Position numbers and translations under genes: made by a program
NCBI GenBank assembly: GCA_946481035.1
Contig: CAMLNK010000126.1
Span: 1-8,567 of the forward strand
Direction of reading: 5' to 3'
Source: an uncultured Dyadobacter sp.
GTDB taxonomy: Bacteria > Bacteroidota > Bacteroidia > Cytophagales > Spirosomataceae
DNA length: 8,567 bases
Part shown: positions 1 to 6,351 of the stretch, in pieces
Numbering within the stretch: position 1 is the stretch's first letter
Layout of the letters: every line of letters starts with the position of its first letter
The notes under the pieces: generated by a model
Told to the model about the DNA's origin: nothing
The model's input: only the letters and a program-made list of their open reading frames with translations
Database searches by the model: none

Positions 1-475
1 CCAGATTTTTATATTCAAAAACGGAACTTTTGACAGCCATTTCAAGGAGCGGATACCCATAGGCGTTCTTGCGAAGCTGGGGCTGGAATTCCGCAATGTA
101 TTTTTTTAATTTATCAGGCTTACCATTCATTATAGCCTTGGCCATTTTGTCTCTTTCTTTCTCTTCAAAAAACGGCTTCGCGTCTATCATATTCACGATC
201 CCTCTTTTGAACCTGCTGATGGATGAACCGAACTGCATCCAAAAAAGCGGGACCGCGACCAGGGCGAATGCAGTGTATCTGCTCCACTTATAAGGAAGCA
301 GATTGAGTGTGATCAATACGACCAGCACCACAATTGCCAGATAGTAAAATAATCTCCCCATGCCCGAGGAAGCGTCGCCGCCTTTTGCAGGGAACAACGT
401 TTCGAGCATTACCAATACGAAAAGCACGCTGATCACCACCCAGGTGATGATGGTAGCTATTTTCAGGTAGTTCAT
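1..475 (-). CDS. Partial membrane protein, three predicted TM helices then ankyrin-like segment
   Basis: The reverse strand is open from an ATG at 475-473 to the window edge, giving 158 N-terminal residues; the C-terminus lies outside the window. The protein starts MNYLKIATIITWVV and shows three hydrophobic stretches at about residues 5-25, 41-62 and 66-83. A soluble part follows from about residue 88. Residues about 110-150 (AIMNGKPDKLKKYIAEF, then GYPLLEMAVKSS) have the helix-turn-helix spacing and the G-x-P-L-x-x-A pattern of an ankyrin repeat. That assignment is by eye and based on roughly one repeat. The gene starts 43 bases after the DKNYY gene's stop on the same strand, so the two are probably co-transcribed. 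The ATG is chosen because the hydrophobic N-terminus begins there; the frame stays open for a short way upstream with no better start. Function is unknown. It may be a membrane-tethered scaffold or a stress or immunity-type protein, but nothing in the sequence decides this. Confidence 0.72.
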   Translation of the reverse strand, partial: MNYLKIATIITWVVISVLFVLVMLETLFPAKGGDASSGMGRLFYYLAIVVLVVLITLNLLPYKWSRYTAFALVAVPLFWMQFGSSISRFKRGIVNMIDAKPFFEEKERDKMAKAIMNGKPDKLKKYIAEFQPQLRKNAYGYPLLEMAVKSSVFEYKNL

Positions 476-518
476 GAAAGGGAGATAGAGCGGTTTCGAA
501 TAGAGATTTCGCCTTAAA

Positions 519-1223
519 TTAACCAAAAGCAGGCTGGAATTGCATCATTGCCCTGAAAACAGGCTGTCCGGAGTTACTCTGAAAACCATCCCCATTGAAC
601 TTGTATACCTGGTAACGGTCTGTGAAAACGCCGTTTCCGGTGTAATCGAACGAATCGATATCGGCAACCCGATAACCCTTGCCATTGACGAAAACCTTAC
701 CCTGATCCTTGTAAAACGAGGTTTTCTGCCATTTACCAATGTATCTGAAATGGCCGGCGTCGTCGGATATTACCTGATCTCCGAAATAAACGCGCTGACT
801 GTCCTTGCTCAGGTGCTCGTCGAGGCATTTGAAATTCCGGGCATCGGCAGAGAGGAGATGATTGGCTTTGAAAACATGGCGATCGTCGCGGCCAAGATCA
901 GCACCCAGGATTTGGAAGTATACCGGATTGGCACCCGGAATGCATTTACCGCGGAAATAGACATTCTCAAAATCTCGTGCGTAAAGCGAAGGTTCCGATT
1001 GACCCACCGAACCGGCGGTCAGTATTTGGAAAGTCCTGGCATTGGCATCGGCGATCAGCGATTTGCGACCATCGTTTTCAGTGTAATAAACCAGTTTGTT
1101 TTCGATCCGGTAAATGTCGAAAGACGGTGATGGCGCGAAAGATTCGGAAGTAGGGCGGAGCAGGAACAGGCTTGCCACGACGAGGGTCAGGCATACGCTG
1201 GTTATAAGGAGCAGGATGAGCAT
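519..1223 (-). CDS. DKNYY-repeat protein with N-terminal membrane anchor
   Basis: A 234-residue protein. Residues 2-22 form one hydrophobic segment (MLILLLITSVCLTLVVASLF). No charged n-region or proper lipobox is visible (Cys11 is preceded by Val), so a signal anchor is more likely than a lipoprotein. The rest consists of about five or six degenerate units of 24-26 residues. Each has the pattern Y-x-(K/R)-D-x-x-x-V-Y-(Y/F)-x-G, followed by an aspartate turn and an aromatic-hydrophobic ending. Examples lie near residues 45-68, 81-106 (YARDFENVYFRG), 110-134 (GRDDRHVFKANHLLSADARNF), 138-162 (SKDSQRVYFGDQVISDDAGHF), 171-196 (YKDQGKVFVNGKGY) and 201-213. This is the signature of the DKNYY family, whose role is not known to me; the repeats suggest a beta-rich extracytoplasmic module. 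It is first in a two-gene minus-strand unit with the ankyrin-like membrane protein, and its promoter should lie in the divergent region before the sensor kinase. Confidence 0.85.
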   Translation of the reverse strand: MLILLLITSVCLTLVVASLFLLRPTSESFAPSPSFDIYRIENKLVYYTENDGRKSLIADANARTFQILTAGSVGQSEPSLYARDFENVYFRGKCIPGANPVYFQILGADLGRDDRHVFKANHLLSADARNFKCLDEHLSKDSQRVYFGDQVISDDAGHFRYIGKWQKTSFYKDQGKVFVNGKGYRVADIDSFDYTGNGVFTDRYQVYKFNGDGFQSNSGQPVFRAMMQFQPAFG

Positions 1224-1505
1224 GATGAAATAGGATGAGGTTAAGTGTGATAAGGATTATTTTTCATGGCGTAGAATCGAGCCGCAAAAGTGCACACCGG
1301 GGCAAGTAACGTCCAGTTTTATTGATGCAACGGCAACTATCGACTATTTACCGGTAAATCATTGATTTTTCGGCTTTGTGAAAAACCTCATTTCGGCCAT
1401 TCTGAGGCACTTGCGGCTTTTTGCCGATAAATAAATGAGCTAGTACAGTTGTAGAGAATTGACGTATTTGGTCTTTAGATCGCACATATCAGCCGCGAAT
1501 CGTCA
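1224..1505. promoter_or_regulatory. Divergent intergenic region (DKNYY gene / sensor-kinase operon)
   Basis: This 282-base, AT-richer stretch separates two divergent starts and must hold promoters for both directions. It contains the palindrome annotated at 1339-1366. It also contains a CCTCA/TGAGG inverted repeat (1386-1390 and 1403-1407, 12-base loop) and a small CGGC-TTTTT-GCCG hairpin (1414-1426). I looked for the Bacteroidota promoter pattern (TTG near -33, TAnnTTTG near -7) on both strands and found only partial matches, so no start site is assigned. No ORF with recognisable coding character lies within it. Confidence 0.6.
1339..1366. promoter_or_regulatory. Imperfect 28-bp palindrome, candidate operator
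   Basis: The core ATTTACCGGTAAAT (1346-1359) is a perfect 14-base palindrome. Extending outward, the arms pair at 11 of 14 positions, including the outermost ATC/GAT at each end. Such two-fold symmetry fits the site of a dimeric regulator better than an RNA hairpin, because the two half-sites are directly abutted with no loop. It lies about 140 bases before the sensor-kinase ATG and about 115 bases before the DKNYY start, so it could serve either direction. The bound protein is not known. It does not look like the direct-repeat sites usual for LytTR regulators, so autoregulation by the downstream regulator is not specifically supported. Confidence 0.4.
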
Positions 1506-4500
1506 ATGAAAATCCTGTCAGCAGTGATGCTCTTCTTCAAAAAGCCGGTCTGTTTTGTATCCCTTGTAGTCCTCTGTTTGTTCGGCGGGCACCTGGGCGC
1601 GCAGACGCTGTTTCAGAACATCAGGTGGCAGGACGGGCTTAGCGCAAAACAGATCCGATGTTTGCATAAAGATTCTTCCGGGTTTCTCTGGATAGGCACC
1701 TCGGCAGGGCTCGATCGCTACGACGGCGCGGTCGTGCAGCGGTTTCATGATGCAAACGGCGGACAAAAACATTTTGTGAATGCCATATTACCCTTCAAAG
1801 GCGAAGACACCCTCATGTTGGGACTTCGCCGCGGGGTCCTTCTTTTTGATAAAAAAAGCAGCAGGTTCTCGCGTGACCCCCGGTTCGAAATGCTTGCGCA
1901 AAAATATATTGTGCGCATACGCGCGGACGGGCAGGGGCGCATCTGGATCGGCACGTCGGATGGGCTTTATTTATATGACCATCAAAAGTTAAAACCGCTC
2001 ACAGAAGCATTTCCCGAAGCCAGCAAATTCGATTTCTCGGGTTTTCAACTCACTTACATGATCTACGACACGCTGAGGCGTGGGTTATGGGTAGGAGGTA
2101 ATCGGCCGCTTTTCGTGGATTGCAAGGCAAACCGGGTCTATTTCAAAGGCAACAACCCATTGAAAAGCCCGCTGCTGGAATCGGAAAATGTGAATGCCAT
2201 CGCGCTGGACGGCCGGGGTAATGTGTGGTACGGCTGCGATACCGAGCCCACATTGAATTATTGGGACTATCGCACGGGCAAGCTGGACAAGCACTACGAG
2301 CTGGACGGCAAGCTGATCGGCGAGGGATGCAATTTTATTTTTATCGACCGCCAGGATAGGCTGTGGGTTTCTACCTGGCTGTTTGCGGCATTCCTGAAAG
2401 AACCGGGGGAGCCGTTTCGTAAGGTAGAATATAGTCAGGATCAGGCGTATACGATTGCGTACGGGCACTTTCGGGATGCTATCTCCGATGCCCAAGGCAA
2501 TGTGTGGCTCGGTACGATCAACGGCGTGAGCAAAACGTTGCCCAAGAATCCCATCGAGGCCATTTACAAACTGCCCAGTTTTACTTTTTTCCTCGAAAGT
2601 ACTTTCGCCCATGCCAATTCCATCACTGTCGAGGGCAAGACGCTCATCGCCTGTAAGGAGGATGGTGTGGTGTTCTATAATATGGTTGACCGCACTTTTC
2701 GTAAATACGTCACTCCCAGCAAAAGGCTGCGGAATAATAGGGCCGTAATGACGGCCAAAGTGGGCGATACATGGTGGTTTGCCGGCTTCGACGGCATTTA
2801 TTCCCTATCGCCCGGGCAGTCTGTATTGCAGCGTTTTGACCAGATGAAGAAGGGGCTGTCGTCATACCAGGCACCTTTTGTTTTTTTGGACAAACAGGGT
2901 AATATCTGGTTTGAGATCGATGGCGATGCATTTTACCGCTATAACCCGGTAACCAAAGTCTGTGACCGCTTTGATGGCACCGATCCGAAATACGGGCTGT
3001 TTCAATTTGCCAACTCACAGGCATTCGTACTGCTTTCCAATGGCGATATCCTTTTTGCTGTGGAGGGAAAAGGGTTGCTACGCTACGACCATTCTTCCGG
3101 GCGCTTCAATACCCTGGCGGCGCCTGAACTGGCCGAGGAGTACATATATGCCATGCACGAAAGCAAGACCGGCGATATCTGGGCGGCATCCACGGCCAAC
3201 GGATTGATGAAAATCGATGCCAATGGCAAGGTTATCAAGACGATCAGTACCAAAAACGGCCTGCCGTACGACCAGGTTTCATCACTGGATATCGACGACA
3301 ATGGCGTGGTATGGGCTGCTACGCGTGAAGGCTTGGCGGCCTATGACCCTGTTAGCAACAACGTCAGCAAAGTCGAGCTGGATCTCGGCAAAACGTTGCA
3401 GGATTACTGGAACTACGTAACGGTGGCCGGGGGGAAAATCTATGCCGTTATGCTCGATCACGTCGTGGTGATCAATCCGCAGCATTTCGCTTCCGTACCC
3501 GTGCAGAAGCCGCCTGGCATTACGTCCGTCAAAGTTTTCGGGCAGGAGCGGATCAGGGGCCTTACCGGGGGCCTGCTGGAATTGAAGCCGGACGAGTCGT
3601 TCGTTACTTTCCAGTATGCCTCCCTCAGCCACAGGGATATTCCTTCACTTCAATACAGCTACCAGCTCGTAGGGCTGGACAATGACTGGGTAGTGGCGGG
3701 CCGCAATATCACCGCGTCTTATACCGGCCTGCTTCCCGGTGACTATGTTTTTAAAGTAAGAAGCACCGACGAGAACGGCCGTTGGATGAAGACCGCCGAA
3801 ACGCTTAAAATTAGGGTTTTGCCGCATTGGTGGCAGACGTGGTGGTTTGTGATTGGTTGTACGGTGGTCGTCGTGGGCATTTTGTATTGGGTTTATCAGG
3901 TTTACACCAGAAGGCTCCGGAAAAAGGACCTCGACGACACGATCGAGTATTTTGCCAACAGCGTCTATGGCGACAACTCCGTCAACGAAATATGCTGGGA
4001 TATTGCCCGGAATTGTATTTCCAAGCTGCATTTTGAAGATTGCGTAGTTTACCTTCTGGATAAGGAAAGCGGCAAACTCATTCAGAAAGCCGCCTATGGG
4101 CCGAAAAGTCCGAAGGAATATGAAATTCTTAATCCGATTGAAATACCGGTAGGCGAGGGTATTGTGGGGGCTGCCGCGGCTACGGGCACACCACAGATTA
4201 TCAGCGACACATCAAAAGATCCCCGCTATATTATCGATGATCAGGCGAGAGCGTCGGAACTGGCGGTGCCTATCCTGCATGAAGGGCAGGTGATCGGTGT
4301 CATCGATTCGGAGCACCCGCGCAAGAATTTTTACAACCACGACCACATACGCGTGATCTCGACGATAGCGGCTATCAGCGCCAACAAAATTACCGAGGCG
4401 ATGGCCCGCGCGCAGGCCGAGCGGCAGGAGATTATGCTGCTGCGGATCAATAAGATGCTCGCCGAAAGCCAGCTGATGGCCTTACGCGCACAGATGAACC

Positions 4501-5114
4501 CGCATTTTATTTTCAACTGCCTCAATAGCATCCAGGAATGCATTGTAACCAAAAAATACGCCGAAGCCAGCAAGTACCTCAACAAGTTCGCCAAGCTTTT
4601 CAGGCTGGTGCTCAACAATTCGGGCAGAAACCTGGTGACGATCGCGGAAGAAAAGGATGTTCTGGAACTCTATCTCGAATTGGAACTGATGCGTTTCGGG
4701 CAAGGGTTTACCTATTCCATTGAGTTGGACCCCGAACTGGAAGACGATTATGTGCGGCTGCCATCGATGCTGCTGCAACCCTTTGTGGAGAACGGTTTAT
4801 GGCATGGGCTCATGCACAAAGAAGGCGAAAGGCATATGAGTATCAGGTTTTTCCTGATCGGGCCGGAGCTGTTTGCCTGCGAAATCGAGGACAATGGTAT
4901 CGGACGGAAAAAGTCGGCCGAAATCAGGGCAAATTCCTCGCGTACGCGGGAACACGAATCGCGTGGAATACGTATCTGTGAAGACCGGATCGACGTCCTT
5001 GCCCGCCAGGGCAACCACGCCAGCCTGGAAGTGATCGACCGCTACGATGCTGCCGGCAATGCGACCGGAACGCTTGTCAGAATAGAATTATCTACCTACT
5101 TATATCAGACTTAG
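1506..5114 (+). CDS. Propeller-Y_Y_Y-GAF-LytS-type sensor histidine kinase
   Basis: A 1202-residue membrane sensor that should autophosphorylate and pass phosphate to the LytTR regulator encoded next. Residues 1-32 are a signal peptide ending HLGA. From about 34 to 690 there are repeated Reg_prop blades, for example GFLWIGTSAGLDRYDG (59-74), GRIWIGTSDGLYLYD, GNVWLGTINGVSK, GDIWAASTANGLMKID and GVVWAATREGLAAYDP. About ten can be picked out by eye, enough for one or two seven-bladed propellers. A Y_Y_Y domain spans about 695-770 (YSYQLVGLDNDWV at 717-729). One TM helix follows at about 779-800. In the cytoplasm come a GAF domain (about 827-965; IPVGEGIVG, SEHP), a coiled coil (about 966-995), and the His_kinase domain with MNPHFIFN, phospho-acceptor His1000. 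The ATPase has the N box QPFVENGLWHGL (Asn1096) and EDNGIG (Asp1129). The final glycine box is reduced to ESRGIRICEDRI, which I believe is common in this clade. Ligand unknown; an oligosaccharide is an inference by analogy with propeller hybrid sensors. Confidence 0.95.
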   Translation: MKILSAVMLFFKKPVCFVSLVVLCLFGGHLGAQTLFQNIRWQDGLSAKQIRCLHKDSSGFLWIGTSAGLDRYDGAVVQRFHDANGGQKHFVNAILPFKGEDTLMLGLRRGVLLFDKKSSRFSRDPRFEMLAQKYIVRIRADGQGRIWIGTSDGLYLYDHQKLKPLTEAFPEASKFDFSGFQLTYMIYDTLRRGLWVGGNRPLFVDCKANRVYFKGNNPLKSPLLESENVNAIALDGRGNVWYGCDTEPTLNYWDYRTGKLDKHYELDGKLIGEGCNFIFIDRQDRLWVSTWLFAAFLKEPGEPFRKVEYSQDQAYTIAYGHFRDAISDAQGNVWLGTINGVSKTLPKNPIEAIYKLPSFTFFLESTFAHANSITVEGKTLIACKEDGVVFYNMVDRTFRKYVTPSKRLRNNRAVMTAKVGDTWWFAGFDGIYSLSPGQSVLQRFDQMKKGLSSYQAPFVFLDKQGNIWFEIDGDAFYRYNPVTKVCDRFDGTDPKYGLFQFANSQAFVLLSNGDILFAVEGKGLLRYDHSSGRFNTLAAPELAEEYIYAMHESKTGDIWAASTANGLMKIDANGKVIKTISTKNGLPYDQVSSLDIDDNGVVWAATREGLAAYDPVSNNVSKVELDLGKTLQDYWNYVTVAGGKIYAVMLDHVVVINPQHFASVPVQKPPGITSVKVFGQERIRGLTGGLLELKPDESFVTFQYASLSHRDIPSLQYSYQLVGLDNDWVVAGRNITASYTGLLPGDYVFKVRSTDENGRWMKTAETLKIRVLPHWWQTWWFVIGCTVVVVGILYWVYQVYTRRLRKKDLDDTIEYFANSVYGDNSVNEICWDIARNCISKLHFEDCVVYLLDKESGKLIQKAAYGPKSPKEYEILNPIEIPVGEGIVGAAAATGTPQIISDTSKDPRYIIDDQARASELAVPILHEGQVIGVIDSEHPRKNFYNHDHIRVISTIAAISANKITEAMARAQAERQEIMLLRINKMLAESQLMALRAQMNPHFIFNCLNSIQECIVTKKYAEASKYLNKFAKLFRLVLNNSGRNLVTIAEEKDVLELYLELELMRFGQGFTYSIELDPELEDDYVRLPSMLLQPFVENGLWHGLMHKEGERHMSIRFFLIGPELFACEIEDNGIGRKKSAEIRANSSRTREHESRGIRICEDRIDVLARQGNHASLEVIDRYDAAGNATGTLVRIELSTYLYQT

Positions 5115-5117
5115 ACA

Positions 5118-5882
5118 ATGATCAAAGCACTAATTGTTGACGACGAGCCGAAATCAAGAAACGTGCTGGCGCATTACATTGAAACCTATGTGGAGGAGAT
5201 CCGTGAAGTAAAGCAGGCCGAATCAGTGGATATCGCGCTCGAAACTTTAAAAACGTTCCGCCCGAATATCGTTTTTCTGGATGTGGAAATGCCCGGTAAA
5301 AACGGCTTCGATTTCCTCAGGGCTTTAAAAGAGCCTGCTTTCGAAGTCATATTTACCACCGCGTATAACCAATATGCCGTGCAGGCGATCCGGTTCAGCG
5401 CATTGGATTATCTGCTCAAACCGGTCGATCCCGACGAGTTGCGGGCGGCTGTGGACCGCTTTCTGAAAAAGCAGAACATCCATCAGAATCCGGTGCTGTT
5501 TGATAACCTCGTGCGCAACATCGCGCACAAGCGGGCAAGCGAGTTCCGGTTGGCAGTGCCTTTTTTGGACGGCGTGTCGTTTTTTACCCTCGATCAGATC
5601 GTGCGTTTGCAAGGGGAGGGTAATTATACCAACATCTTTATCAAAAGCCGCAAGCCCGTTCTGGCCAGCAAGACTTTGAAATACTACGAGGAAATGCTGA
5701 CCGAATTTGGGTTCATACGGACGCACAAGTCCCATTTGGTCAATCCCAAATTTATTGCAAAACTCATGGCTGACCACGATTTGGTAGAACTACTGGATGG
5801 CAGCCGTGTAGAAATATCGAGACGTAAAAAAGAGGAAGTGCTTTTACAATTGCCCCTCGGGAACCAGCCACTCGATAAGTGA
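5118..5882 (+). CDS. LytTR-family DNA-binding response regulator
   Basis: A 254-residue regulator, probably the phosphoryl acceptor of the preceding kinase. The receiver domain (about 2-118) has the acidic pocket Asp8/Asp9 (ALIVDDEP), phospho-acceptor Asp55 (VFLDVEMPGKNG), Thr80/Thr81 (FTTAYNQYAVQA) and Lys101 in LLKPVDPDEL. These are all the residues expected of an active receiver. A linker of about 25 residues leads to a LytTR domain (about 143-243), with the typical FFTLDQIVRLQGEGNYTNIF, TLKYYEEML, FIRTHKSHLVNPKFI and GSRVEISRRKKEEVL. Its ATG comes three bases after the kinase stop, so the two are almost certainly one transcript and probably translationally coupled. Family knowledge says LytTR proteins bind paired direct-repeat sites; I could not identify its targets here. 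The start is fixed by the MIKALIVDDEP receiver opening. Confidence 0.96.
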   Translation: MIKALIVDDEPKSRNVLAHYIETYVEEIREVKQAESVDIALETLKTFRPNIVFLDVEMPGKNGFDFLRALKEPAFEVIFTTAYNQYAVQAIRFSALDYLLKPVDPDELRAAVDRFLKKQNIHQNPVLFDNLVRNIAHKRASEFRLAVPFLDGVSFFTLDQIVRLQGEGNYTNIFIKSRKPVLASKTLKYYEEMLTEFGFIRTHKSHLVNPKFIAKLMADHDLVELLDGSRVEISRRKKEEVLLQLPLGNQPLDK

Positions 5883-5958
5883 AACTGTCCGTTAAATCAC
5901 AATTGTCGTACTTTCAAGTATCGCGCCTTTTCTTTGGAGCCATCGAATTCTATTGGTT

Positions 5959-6345
5959 ATGGCGATATTGGCGATACGTGCAGGGCAAATGTTGCTCATT
6001 TTATTACTGGCATTTCTGATCATTGGAGGGCTTTGGTTCGCCTTGCGGTTCCGCCGCACCATGCGGCTGCTCGGTGGCGGCGAAATCCGGGGCGGGCAGG
6101 TGGCCGATGCCGTCGTACTGCTTTCAGAAGAGCATCGCGGCTCCTACCTTCAGGGCGAAACCTATTACACATTTCAGTTGCATGTGAAGCCGGCGAGGGG
6201 CCGCAATTTTGTGACGGAAGTCCACGCATTGCGCGAACAACTTACCCGCATACCCCAGGCCGGCGACCACGTTTCGGTCAAATACAACTACTCGGGCCGC
6301 AAGCGCACGGTGGTGCTGAACCTCGACAGCATCGGTACTGCCTAG
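5959..6345 (+). CDS. Small single-pass membrane protein, DUF3592-like
   Basis: A 128-residue protein from the ATG at 5959; a TTG at 5953 in frame would add two residues, and an ATG at 5989 would remove ten. Residues about 7-29 form a strong hydrophobic helix (LLILLLAFLIIGGLWFAL) followed by basic RFRRTMR, which suggests an N-out/C-in topology. The remaining 90 residues look like a compact beta domain: GGQVADAVVLL, then ETYYTFQLHVKP, then a G-D-x-V-x-V-x-Y segment (GDHVSVKYNYSG) and a final VVLNLDS strand. This layout resembles the small DUF3592-type membrane proteins. I recognise the pattern but cannot assign a function. The gene begins 76 bases after the response regulator on the same strand and could be the operon's third gene or have its own promoter. 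Its stop is six bases from the convergent GH43 stop. Confidence 0.75.
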   Translation: MAILAIRAGQMLLILLLAFLIIGGLWFALRFRRTMRLLGGGEIRGGQVADAVVLLSEEHRGSYLQGETYYTFQLHVKPARGRNFVTEVHALREQLTRIPQAGDHVSVKYNYSGRKRTVVLNLDSIGTA

Positions 6346-6351
6346 CATTGA

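Noticed and set aside
69..293. 74-residue plus-strand frame with a hydrophobic stretch
   Set aside because: It is antisense to the ankyrin-like membrane protein, which is open across the whole region to the window edge and has better protein-like character.
540..1130. 196-residue open frame on the plus strand
   Set aside because: It lies entirely antisense to the DKNYY gene, whose repeats are clear family sequence. The plus-strand translation shows no recognisable domain and is a shadow frame.
1191..1193. Lipoprotein processing at Cys11 of the DKNYY protein
   Set aside because: The residue before the Cys is Val and there is no basic n-region, so the lipobox rule is not met.
1443..1451. ACAGTTGTA resembling one LytTR half-site
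   Set aside because: It matches the general pattern at most positions, but no second copy with the expected spacing is present, and a single nine-base match is expected by chance.
5325..5777. 150-residue minus-strand frame
   Set aside because: It is antisense to the LytTR response regulator, which is unambiguous.
5903..5936. Possible Bacteroidota promoter (TTG at 5903, TTTCTTTG at 5929) before the small membrane protein
   Set aside because: The -7 box lacks the TA start and the spacing is a few bases too long, so it is not a supportable promoter call.
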